The notes under the pieces are model-generated. The model did no database searches. It was not told the origin of the DNA and worked only from the letters and a program-made list of their open reading frames with translations. From positions 1,178,001 through 1,242,000 of the forward strand of contig JAYJMM010000101.1 in NCBI GenBank assembly GCA_037349105.1: 64,000 nt of DNA, read 5' to 3'. Below are positions 1 through 12,400 of this stretch, piece by piece (position 1 is the stretch's first letter; every line of letters begins with the position of its first letter). This stretch comes from Limnomonas spitsbergensis (Eukaryota > Chlorophyta > Chlorophyceae > Chlamydomonadales). The translations under genes were made by a program, and so were the position numbers.

Positions 1-35
1 TGAGGAGGCTCCATCCTGCATACACCCTTGTCGCC

Positions 36-452
36 CCCTGTTGCAGCCTGTGTGGGATCAGCGCATTGTTTGTACATCTGCTGGTGCCTCTTGCCTTGAT
101 GATCTTGTGCTCCCTCACTCCCCCATGATGTCCCTGTGTTGATGCTCTCCATGCTGCTCCTCATGCCCCCCCTGTTGCAGCCTGTGTGGGATCAGCGAAT
201 TACTTGTACATCTGCTGGTGCCCCTTGTCTTGACAATCGTGTTCTCCAACATTCCACCGTCATGCCCCCATGATGCCCCAGTGTTGATGAGCGCATGTCC
301 CCACCATGCCCCTGTGTTGCCTCTGTTGCAGCCTGTGTGGGGTCAGCGCATTAGGTATGGATTACCAGTGCCTGTGTTGATGATCTCATTCACCATCATG
401 CCCCTTTTGCCCCTTTGTCCCCCCTGTTGCAGCCTGTGTGGGATCAGCGCAT
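36..452 (+). repeat. Four copies of the acceptor + start of NUP155 exon 433-513
   Basis: A 3' splice site (ccctgttgcag) followed by about 18 bases of exon recurs with exon-like starts at 47, 181, 332 and 433. Only the last continues into the open frame. The spacers share 'tgctggtgcc...cttga' and 'gttgatg' words, so the units are degenerate tandem duplicates of 100-150 bp. Confidence 0.85.
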
Positions 453-3400
453 CGCGGTGCCCAAGGTGAAGGGCGGCCTGCTGCACTGCAGGTTCACACC
501 CGAGGCGATAGAGGTGTGTGAACCTTTACACCTGGGGAAGAAAGGGGGGGGGGGGGGGGGGGGGGGGAGGACTTGCTGAGGTATGGTCTTGGTCCCTATC
601 TCCAGCCCTTTTAATAACGGTGCATACCCGATGGGCCCTGCTGAACGCTTGGCCGCGTGGGGCTGGTAGGGAATGACTAAGCTCAATTCCAGGTACCATG
701 CACAGCCAGGACCATGGTGCAGCCATGCTACCCTCCTATGTGAGTAGGTAGGAACATGGAACCCAGTGATCTGGACAGGGGGAGAGAGAAGATCGTATGG
801 CGGGTTCGATCCCTCAACCTTTGGGTATGGATGCCACCAGCGTTGTGTCACCAGCCCTTAGCTCCTCACTTCTTCTCGGTTGTGGCTGGTTCACGGGTTG
901 TCTCCCCCGCTCGGTTCGCTCCGCCTGGCCCTTTAAAAACATGCTGCAGGCGGTTGTGTCAGCTTAATAACGACAACTACTTGAGAGAGATACCCCCACA
1001 CTAACTAACCCCCTCCCCCCCCTCCCACACCCCTCAACCACGTAGTCGCTGCGTTCACAGCCACAGTATCTTACTCACCCACTCCCTCCCCCCCCCACCC
1101 CCCTTCTTCCAGATGCTGTGTGACCTGCTGAATTGCCTGACCACGTTCTTCAAGCCTGCCTCGAGTGCAGGCAGCAGTGCAGCTACGGGCGCTCTCCTAC
1201 GCCCCCTCTCCCTCACATGCCTCCCCTCCTCATTCCCCCCTCCCTCCAGATGCTGTGTGACCGGCTGCAGTGTCTCACTGCGTTCCTGAAGGCCTACATA
1301 GAGCGCAGGCAGCAGCGCGGCTACGGGCGCTACCCCCCGCACGGGGGCGGTCGCGACAGCTTGGCCATTGTGCTGCCAGGCGGGGGCCTGGGCGCGGGCG
1401 GTTTCTATGGCGGGGATGAGATGGGTGCGCAGAGCCAGGCGGCCAAGAGGCAACGGCTGACGCATGCCGCGATGCTGGAGGATGAGCGGACGATGCGGAT
1501 CATGTGAGGGATCAAAGGGTGTGGGCAGGGGGGGGGATACTAGCTAGGAGGGGGAGGCAGGGGGAAGGGGGTTACGAGCTAGGAGGGGGAGGGGGCGAGC
1601 TAGGAGGGGGAGGGGGGAGGCAGGGGGGGGGGGGGGGGGCGAGCTAGGAGGGGGAGGGGGGAGGCAGGGGGGGGGGGGGGGGGCGAGCTAGGAGGGGGAG
1701 GGGGGAGGGGGGAGGTAGGGGGGGGGGGGGGGGCGAGCTAGGAGGGGGGAGGCAGGGGGAAGGGGGTTACGAGCTAGGAGGGGGAGGGGGGAGGGGGGAG
1801 GTAGGGGGGGGGGGGGGGGGGGCGAGCTAGGAGGGGGAGGGGGGGGGGGGAGTGCTGAGGTAAGGGGAGGGTTTATAGGGGAGCCGGATCATAATGCCTG
1901 AACCTATGACTCTGCCTGGGCCAACCCTGAACCCCACTTGCTGCCGCATCAGGTCATTGACCCTTAACCCTAAACCCCGCTTGCTGCCGCTTCGGGTCGT
2001 TGACCACAAGCCTAAACCCCAAACCCTAAACCCCACTTGCTGCCGCTTCAGGTTCTTGACCACACGCCTGAACCCTTAAGCCTTAACCCCACTTGCTGCC
2101 GCTTCAGGTCGTTGACCACACGCCTAAACCCTTAACCCTAAACCCTTAACCCCACTTGCTGCCGCTTCAGGTAGTTGACCACAGGCCCAAACCCTTGACC
2201 CCAACCCTAACCCCCACCTGCTGCTGCTTCAGGCCGTTGACCACACGCCTAAACCCTTAACCCTTAACTAAAAACCCTTTACCCCCTTTGCTGCCGCTTC
2301 GGGCCGTTGACCACACGCCTAAACCCTTAACCCAACACCCCATTTGCTGCCGCATCAGGTCGTTGAGTGCACGCACTTGTGAAGCGTTGGCTCTGTTCCG
2401 CCTCCTTTCTGCCAACAACTTGGGCAGGCTGGCAACTCGACTAGACAAGCAGGCACAGCGATATCTGGGCGACCTGGTGAGAGGGGGGAGGGGGAGGAAG
2501 GGGGGGCAGGGAAGCAGAGGACATGGGACAGGAAGGGGGCAGGCATGAATACATATGTCAATACAAAGGAATGTAACATATGAATAAGTGTGTGGATTAA
2601 GTGTGGAAATGGTGTGTGAATAAATGTATAAGTACCGGTAGAAAGAGATGAATATATAAACAAGTGTGCGTTGATTAAGGGAGCCTGTTTTGGCCAAAGT
2701 ATGGGACACAGCTACTGGACAAGGGGCAGAGAGGCAGGGACAGGGATCGACAGGACTGAGATGTCTGGGCGATCTGGTGTAAGGGGTGGACTGGGAGAGG
2801 GTTTCCAGTGTGATGGCAAATTGACGAGATTTGAAGAGAAGAGCGGGTGGGGAGGGGGCTTGGCTTTTCCCTGCTGCGCGTGTGGGGGGTGACGGCCCGA
2901 GAAAAAAGGGCCATCTTGACCTTAAAATTGTGGGCGGCCTCGCCCTTTTGTTGTTTGTCTCAATGACCTGGCTTGGGTTTAGTCAACCCTGCATCCGCTC
3001 ACTCCCCCCTCCCCCACTCACTTTGTGTGTTGTCCACGAATGATCTATGTGTGCACCAATGCAGCCCCCTTCTTGCATGTACGTTGTTATTTTATATGTC
3101 TTGCAAAGAAGGTCCCTTTTCGTTTGCTCCATTCCCGTTTTTTTGTCCTCCCTTAACTTTACACCCTACACCCGTAACCCGTAACCCTACACCCTTAACC
3201 CTTAACCCTACACCCTACACCTTTATCCCTTAACCCCACACCCTTAACCCTTAACCCTAAACCCTAAACCCTTAACCCTACACCCTTAACCCTACACCCA
3301 TAACCCTACACCCTACACCCTGCACCCTACACCCTTAACCCTACACCCTTAACCCTACACCCTTAACCCTTCACCTGGTGTGTGTGTGTGTATGTGCAGA

Positions 3401-6400
3401 CTGTGCGGGATTTGGTGACGGAGGCTGCTGGCGAGGCGGCTGCCGCTCAGCTCATCAGCGCGCTGGTGACGGACCACCTGGAGAGTAGTGGCGGGTCCGG
3501 GGCGGGGCTGGGGGCAGCGTCTGCGGGCGTGGAGGCGGCGGCGGCGGCGCTACAGCGCGCCTGCCCTTCGTATTTCAAGGAGGCGGACCGCGCCTTCTAT
3601 CAGGTGTGGGGGGGGCAGAGTGGGGGGGCGAGGTCACTTTGCCGCTGAGATGCGTGGAGAGGTCACCTTGTAACAGATGGAGATGGAGCAGCTGGAGTGG
3701 GGTGGGGGAAGTGAAAGGCAAGTGGGGCGGTGGGGAAGGACGGTTCCGCGCCAAAGAATACGACAGAATAGGATGGACGGAATACCATCTCTGTGTGAAG
3801 CGGGTAGCTGGGTGTCTCGCGCGCTCCTCTGTTGAATGACGCGCACAGACATGTTAAATTGGCAGACCCCTGTGTGGATGGGGCGAACCACTTGACCGCC
3901 CTACGGCCAGTGGCCCAAGCAGGAGGGCTTGCTGCACCAAGTCCCCTCGGCAGTTGGCCGTGATGTAGCTGAAGCGTAGCTGCATGGTAGCTGAATTGTA
4001 GCTGGATTGTAGCTTAAGCACCCCAGAATTTGTATCGTGCTCCCCTTCCCCAAATGCATGTTGATCATGTTTTTTATTTGTTCTTAGATCCAGCCCTGAT
4101 CATGCGCCTTGGCTCCAGGCTTGACTTCGCTTGTCGAGGGAAAGCGAACTGTAAATAGCGGGTCATCTAGAATAGACATCTGGCGCCAGACGTCTGGCTA
4201 GCTGGTTAGCCTGTTGACGTCTACTGGCAAACCCTCTGTCAGCAACCGAGGCCCTCCTTCATCCTTGATCCTGAAAGACCAAACTGGAGGCTTCAGACGA
4301 TTAGTGCTGTGCCGATTACGGTCCTTACGGTGGCTGAATTACATGGCTTTGAGTTTGAATCACTGTAATTGCAAGGCGCTCTACTTTTACCAGGAAAAGA
4401 CTGTGCTTGGGTACACCATTCCTGAAATACCGTGCCGCATTGTGTGCCGTTTTATACGCTTGACTGAAACTGTACATGTTGCACACATGGGCAGTACATA
4501 TACCGAGCTTACACAGAAAAAAACATTGAGAGACTCTTCTTAATGAACCTAGGATCGTTAACGACGGAAATGGAGGCTTCATATATCGTGGACTACTAGA
4601 ACAAGCCTCCCTTACGGCATCATATTGGCTGGACTGAGCTCCTAGATCAAGCCTCCCAAACAAGTTCCCCTCCTCAATCTTCAATGCTCAACGACGAAGC
4701 TGGAGGATTATTTGGGGATTTTTGACCCCTTCAAATGATTGCTGTCGCGCAGCCTTGTGCCACAATGCAGTCAAGGACGTATGAGGTTTTCCTGGGACGG
4801 GTAGGGACGGGTAAGGGGGGGGGGCACTCGCACGCTTTGGGTGTAACAGGCAGGAAAAAATAATGGGGACACACGCACACAAATAGGTTTATTTTGCTGG
4901 TTCTTCTCACAGGAGGTACCCCGTCACCTGTTGGAGCGCCTGACCCTAAACCCTGATACGAGCTTTTTAGTGTCTTGACCCTGAACCCTGATGCGCCTGA
5001 TACGTGCGTATTAGGGTTAAGCTGGACCCTAGACCATATACCCTAGTATCGGATCTGATCCATTTGAATGACTGCCGTTGCGCAGGCCTCCGCGAAGTTG
5101 AAGCAGGCTGAGGCACTGGTGGGCGCTGCGGAGCGGGATGCACTGACACGGGAGGCAGTCACACAGGTATGGCAGTTGCAGTTGCTTCAAGTTGGGAAGT
5201 ATAAGTTGGTTGAAGGTGGTTGAAGGTGGGAAGTATAAGTTGGTTGAAGGTGGGTGTGGGTGGGAGTACTGGTTGTCGTGGGTGGGTGCAGCGTGATGCA
5301 CTCACACGGGAGGCAGTCACACAGGTATGGCGGGTGCAGTTGGTTGGTTGATGTTGGTTGAAGTTGGGAGCGGGGGGGGGGGGCTTGGGGGGCGCTGCAG
5401 AGCGTGACACACACACACAGGAGGCGGTCACACAGGTATGGCGGGTGCAGTTGGCTGGTTAAAGCTGGGATGTTGATGTTGGTTGAAATTGGGAGCAGGT
5501 GGGAGTGCTGATCGGCATGAATGGGTGCTGCAGAGCGGGACGCATGCTGCAGGAGGCAGCCTCGCAGGTATGACGGTTGCATGAAGTTGGGATCGGTTGG
5601 GAGTCCTGGTGCGGCAACTGCTTTCAACGTTCTGAAATGTGGATGCTTGAGACAGCCCCCACAAGGGTGCGCACCCTGACCCGCATGAAGGAGCTTGCCC
5701 TTGCCTCTTGCATCCATCACCAGCAGCATCGCCCTTTTGGTTTCAGCGTTTCGAAATTTCGATGCATGATACAGCCCCGTGTGCCCCACTTGGGCACGCA
5801 CCCTGACCCGCATGAAGGAATTTGCCCCCGTTTCAACGTTTTGGAATTTCGATGCTTGATACAGCCCAGTGTGCCCCCACGACAGCGCGACCCTGACCCG
5901 CACAAAGGAGCTTGCCCCCGCCTCTTGCATCCATCACTAGCAGCATCGCCCTCTTGGTTTCAACGTTTTGGAATTTTGATGCATGATACAGCCCCGTGTG
6001 CCCCCACGACAGCGCGACCCTGACCCACATGAACGAGCTTGCCCCCGTTTCAATGTTTTGGGATTTTGATGCTTGAGTCAGCCCCGTGTGCCCGGCCATG
6101 AGGGTGCGCACCCAGACCCGCATGAACAAACCTGCCCTAACTTCTCGCATCCGTCACCGGCAGCATCGCCCATTTGTTGTTCCCCGCCTGGTCACCCCGT
6201 CCCCCTTAAACAATCCTCCGCTCCCCCGCCCTGCTGCGTCAGCTGAGCCTGATGCCACCTGTCACCTGAGTAGATAGATGCTCCGACCTGTCCTCGTATT
6301 CCCCGAGGGATTGTTCCACCTCAACCACCTCCCCCACCTCTCCCCCACCCTGCTGCGTCAGCTGTGCCTGATGCCACCTGTCACCTGAGTAGATAGATGC

Positions 6401-9400
6401 TCCGACCTGTCCTCGTATTCCCCGAGGGATTGTTCCACCTCAACCACCTCCCCCACCTCTCCCCCACCCTGCTGCGTCAGCTGTGCCTTGTGCCCCCCCC
6501 TGTCACCTGAGTGGCTACCTGCTCCGACCTGTCCTTGTATTCCCCGAGGGATTGTTCCACCTCAACCACGTCCCCCACCTCTCCCCCACCCTGCTGCGTC
6601 AGCTGTGCCTTGTGCCCCCCCCTGTCACCTGAGTGGCTACCTGCTCCGACCTGTCCTCGTATTCCCCGAGGGATTGTCCGACCTCAACCACCTCAACCAC
6701 CTCTCCCCCACCCTGCTGCGTCAGCTGTGCCTTGTGCCCCCCCCTGTCACCTGAGTGGCTACCTGCTCCGACCTGTCCTCTGATTTCCCGAGGGATTGTC
6801 CCACTTCAACCACCTCACCCACCTGACCCACCTGACCCACCTGACCCTCTTCACCCACTTCACCCACCTCACCCCCACCCTGCTGCCTCAGCTGTGCCTG
6901 GTGCCACTGGCCTGCAACCTAGACTTCCTCACAACCCAGCTGGCGTACCTGCGGTGCTACGAGGTGAGGGGTACGACGGTACATGTACTGCCCGGCAGGA
7001 CAACGGTAATGGAAGGGATGCACATGGGTGGGGTGTATTGCTGAATTGTGAATGAAGAAACTGGATGGAGTGTGTAGCTGAATTGTAGATGACGTTGTGG
7101 ACGGGCAGTGTAGCTGTATTGTAGCTGAGGCATGGGAATGGGGTGCGTAGCATTGCAGCTGATTCGTAGCTGGAATTTTGCTTTGCTGGGAATGAGAAGT
7201 GCGCTGGAAAATGATCACCCGTGTGTGTGTTTGCAGGGTCTGGTCGAGCTTCCGCTGCGGGCGGCCGCCGCTGCTGACCCCGACGGCCTAGCCTCACGCC
7301 CTGAGCTGGGCCCCGACTGCGAGCAAGCCCGCGCCCGCCGCGCCGCCTGCTACCAGCACATCGTCACCACGCTCACGATGCTCATCAACGGGCCGCCAGC
7401 GGCGGCGGTGGCGGGAGCAGGAGGAGCAGGAGGAGGAGTAGGAGCGGGGACGGGCCCCGCGGGCACGGTGGGGATTACCCCCGCGGGGCCTCAGCCGCTG
7501 ACTGCGGCGGAGAAGGTCGCGTACAAGACGATCATCCTTAAGGTGACGATTTAACAATAATCGGGATGTACTGTACCAGTAGTGGGGAAAGTAATGGTGA
7601 AGGGGGCCACAGGGGAGGATTTGAAAAGGAGGGAGAAGGGAAACATTTTATGGTTCCAAAGGCGGGCCGAGACCCCTAAACCCTGAACCCTAAACCCTGA
7701 AATGTGATTTTAAGGCGGGGCTGAGATGGCCGCGTTTAAGACGGGTCGTTAAATGATTGGGATGTCTGTAGAAAGTAAATGGAGGAGGGGCGCAGGGGGA
7801 TTTGAATACGGTAGGAGGAAGGCGAGGGGGGACACTTGTGTTGGCTTCATGGCGGCTGGGAGGGCCGAACACAAGACACTCACTCGCAGGGTGGCGATTT
7901 GATAGAAATGAGGACATCAAAGAGAATGATACCTCCACCATAAACATTCACCATGGTAAGTTTGTGTGGGGGGGGGGAGAAGATTCGAAGAGAAGGCTGA
8001 GGAAGGGGAATTCTTTATATATCTGGCTGCGGCGGCGGAGCGGGCTGTGTGGGAGGCGGTCGTTATGGTGTTGAAGCACCGCCTTTTCTCAACTTGCCAT
8101 ACGGTATACTTGATTCGACTGCAATTAGGTACATACTGGTAGTTGCTAACAAATTGGCAATCTGCACGTCCGGAAATTCGACGGCAGTGGGCACATCCTG
8201 TGTGGAGGAGGATCAGGAAATATCTGTTTGTTTTCATAAAAGTTACCCATAAATAAATAAATAAATAAATAAAACACAGAACAAAAAACTGGATTTTGAA
8301 TGCAGTGGGCATCCTACGGTATGTAGGGGACGATTTGTACATCCCTCCCTCCTCATGCAGTACATCCCTCCCTCCTCATGCAGTACATCCCTCCCTCCTC
8401 ATGCAGTACATCCCTCCCTCCTCATGCAGTACATCCCTCCCTCCTCATGCAGTACATCCCTCCCTCCTCATGCAGTACATCCCTCCCTCCTCATGCAGTA
8501 CATCCCTCCCTCCTCATGCAGTACATCCCTCCCTCCTCATGCAGTACATCCCTCCCTCCTCATGCAGTACATCCCTCCCTCCTCATGCAGTACATCCCTC
8601 CCTCCTCATGCAGTACATCCCTCCCTCCTCGTGCAGATGGTCTGCAAGTCCACCGACGTGTTCTTCCACCACGTGCTGTACAGCGCCCTTGTAGAGCTGG
8701 GCCAGTCGCAGCTGCTCCTCTCCCTGGACGCCAGCTCACCCTACCTGGAACGCTACCTGGTGGAGGAGGTGGGTGATGAGGTGCAGGGTTTAGGGGGAAG
8801 AGTGGAAACCCTATTTGGCTGAGGAGGTGGGGGCTTAGGGTTCCGGGTATGGGGATACCTAATTGGGGCATTTTACAGGCTGCTACTCACCCTACCAGTT
8901 CCTAGACCCTAAACCCTAGACCCTACCGGTTCCTAGACCCCAGACCCTAAACCCTACCAATTCCTAGACCCTAAACCCTACAGTTTCCTAGAGCGCTATT
9001 TAGTGCAGGACTTGGGTGGGCAGGCCTGGGGTTTAGGGCCGCAGGTGATAAGGGTGCAGGGTCCAAGAGTTTAGTGAACCTTTTTTTTCTGGTTACGGGG
9101 CCAAACGCAGCTGCTGCTCACATCTCTGGATGGAAACTCATGTACAGAGGTCTCTAGCAAAAGAGGGTGGGGGGATCCCCCAGGCTTGGGGTTTTGTGTT
9201 TTAGGGTTTTAAGGGAAAACTTAATTCGGCGTGGAGGTAAGGGTAAGGGTTCAGGGTTATAAGTGTGGGGAAAGCCCTACTTCGGCGTGGAGGCAGGTGG
9301 TGAGGGTTTAGGGGGGAGTCTTTCAAACCCCGTCTGGTGGAGGAGGGAGGTGATCAGGGTAGAGGGTTTGCATGAAATCCTTAATCTTTAACTATTCGTG

Positions 9401-12400
9401 GGTTTAGGGTTCAGGGTGATGAACAGTGCTGGAACCCTGAATCTTAGGCTGGTCGTGGGGCCAGGCGCTGCTGTGGCTCCCAAGGGTGCAAGCTCGGATG
9501 GCCTACAGGATGTTAGGGTAGGGGGTTTGTGCTTAGGGTTTAGGGTTTATGGGAAGCCCTGGCTGGTCGTGGGGCCAGACGTCACTGCTGCTCTCAAGGG
9601 TGCAAGGTCGCCTGACCTGGAGCGATGTCAGGGGAGGAGGTCTGTGCTTAAGGTTTGCGGTGAAGGGGAGTGGTGTTACTGGGTAAACCATGCGTGGGAA
9701 ACCCTGAAACCTGAACCCTTAGCCCAGGCTAGAGTGATTGCTGGTTGACGAGGTGGGCGCATACATCTTCCTGGCTATAAGCTCACCTGGTCAGGGTTTT
9801 AACCCTGAATTATAATTCAGGATTAAACCTGTTAGGCTCAGGGTTCATCCTGAATTATAGCCCTATCTAGATATAATTCAGGGTTTCAACCTTGAATTAT
9901 AAGCCTTACCCAGAGCGATGGCTGGTTGAGGAGGTGGCTGGTTAGGGTTAAGGGCAGTCCTGCCGGGTGGGTGCAGGCATGGCACTGGTCGCAAACTGCC
10001 GCTTGGTTTAGGGTTTATAACCAATGACCTAAGCCCCAAGCCCTGCAAAGAGCGATGGCTGTTTGAGGGTTTGGGCACAGGTGATCAGGGCTCAGGGAAA
10101 AGCCTCCTGGGGAGGAGGTCACCCTAAACCCTAAACCACGAGTGCGTGGCTGAAGGCCGGTCATGGTATTGTCCCCAATAGGCGCAGTGGAAGCCTCCAT
10201 GCATATCTCACCCTCCGGGGGTATAGTCCCGTGTGCCCATGTAAATTGCCGTTGCTGCCTGCAGGCGTGGGGCGCGGGGGGGGCTGCTGCTGCGGTCACG
10301 GCGGCCGTGTCGGGGGCGGGGACGGTGGTGGTGGGTCCGCTCGGCCGCCGACAGGTGCAAGCGGCAGAGCTGCTGGCTAGGCTGTACATCGGCAAGGCCA
10401 GGTGGGTGTATGCGCATGGGTTGGTGGATGCATGGGTGCATGGCTAGGCTGTACATTGGCAAGGCCAGGTGGATGTATGGGTGCATGGGTTGGTGGCTGC
10501 ATGGGTGCATGGCTAGGCTGTACATTGGCAAGGCCAGGTGGATGTATGGGTGCATGGGTTGGTGGCTGCATGGGTGCATGGCTAGGCTGTACATTGGCAA
10601 GGCCAGGTGGATGTATGGGTGCATGGGTTGGTGGCTGCATGGGTGCATGGCTAGGCTGTACATTGGCAAGGCCAGGTGGATGTATGGGTGCATGGGTTGA
10701 TGGCTGCATGGGCGCATGGGTTGGTGGCTGCATGGGTGCATGGCTAGGCTGTACATTGGCAAGGCCAGGTGGATGTATGGGTGCATGGGTTGGTGGCTGC
10801 ATGGGTGCATGGCTAGGCTGTACATTGGCAAGGCCAGGTGGATGTATGGGTGCATGGGTTGGTGGCTGCATGGGTGCATGGCTAGGCTGTACATTGGCAA
10901 GGCCAGGTGGATGTATGGGTGCATGGGTTGGTGGCTGCATGGGCGCATGGGTCGGTGGCTGCATGGGTGCATGGCTAGGTTGTTGGCCTCCACACATTCT
11001 CACACTTTCCCAGTGCAGATTCTTAAGGCCTGCGGTGTCTCTGTGGCGCTAGCAGTTTGTCCTCCACACGTTCTCACACATTAAATACCGTTCCTTCATT
11101 TTCAAGTCCCGTGAGGCGAGCTGTGGCCGTATGGCTCTGTTAACCTTGCCTCCACACCGTCTCTCACATTTTCACACATTCCCGTGATGGATGTCGAGTG
11201 AGGCATGTGGCATTAGTGACATGGCTTCCACTCTAATTTCACACATTTCACACGTCCCCATGATACAGCTTCTGTGAGGCGTGTGGTGTATGTGTAACAT
11301 CATCGACCTATAATCCACATATTCGTACACAAGCCGACACCATCTCACACATTCCCGAAAGGCATGTTGTGCGAGGGTGCAGTGTCCGTTTAGCACAAGC
11401 ATCCCGGCCTCCACACATTTGCACACATTATCACACCAACTGGCACATTCCCACACATCCTCGTGATGCAGGTTCCGCGAGGCGTGCGGCGTGTATGTTG
11501 CATTAGCGGCTCGGCGGAGCGGCCCGGGCGAGCAGTCGGTCAGCCTGGAGTCACGCGTGGCCTCCCTGCAGGGTGCAGTGCTGCAGGTGGGTTGAGGGTT
11601 GAGGGTTGGACCCTGCCCCCCCCCCACACACAAGGGTGGAGGCTGGCGTGGCCTCCCTGCAGGGTGCAGTGCTGCAGGTGGGTTGAGGGTTGGACCCTGC
11701 CCCCCCCCACCACAAGGGTGGAGGCTGGCGTGGCCTCCCTGCAGGGTAAAGTGCTGCAGGTGGGTTGAGGGTTGAGGGTTGGACCCTGCCCCCCCCACAC
11801 ACACAAGGGTGGAGGCTGGTGTGGCCTCCCTGCAGGGTGCAGTGCTGCAGGTGGGCTGAGGGTTGAGGGTTGGACCCTGCCCCCCTCCACACAAGGGTGG
11901 AGGCTGGTGTGGCCTCCCTGCAGGGTGCAGTGCTGCAGGTGGGCTGAGGGTTGAGGGTTAAAACCTGGACCAGCCCAAATCTTCCTGTCGAACTTGACCT
12001 TCCATAAACTCCAGGACCCTGAACCCTGCACACTTAACCCCATTTTTCGTATTGTTATTTTGACAGACCGAGAGCTTAAGGCAAACCCTATAGCCGTAAA
12101 CCCCAAACCCTACACCTTAAACATGAGAACCGTAAATCCTATTACCCTAAACCTCCAACCCTGTAACCTCCAAACCTTAAACCCTAAAACTCAAACTCTG
12201 AACCTCAAACCCTCAACCTCAAACCCAATTACCCTTAAACCTAACCCTTCCCCGTTTATTTCATTGCCAGGCCAGGAGCCGAGGGAAACCCGAGCTCCCC
12301 TTCTTCCCCGTTTCAGTACTTGCCAGGCCAGGAGCCAAGGGCAATCCTAGCCTCTCCTTCTCCCCTGTTTATTGCATAGCCAGACCAGGAGCTGGAGGAA

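Noticed and set aside
617..828. tRNA gene
   Set aside because: Only a B-box-like GGTTCGATCCC is present; no acceptor stem or cloverleaf could be drawn.
3155..3376. Chromosome end (telomere)
   Set aside because: The array is degenerate and flanked on both sides by NUP155 exons.
8339..8636. CRISPR-like regular repeats
   Set aside because: Units are contiguous without spacers, and the genome is eukaryotic; this is a minisatellite at a splice site.
10208..11052. Open frames of 208-261 codons on both strands
   Set aside because: They are created by the 68-bp array copying the exon 10265-10401 donor junction; no domain, and a mirror frame exists on the other strand.
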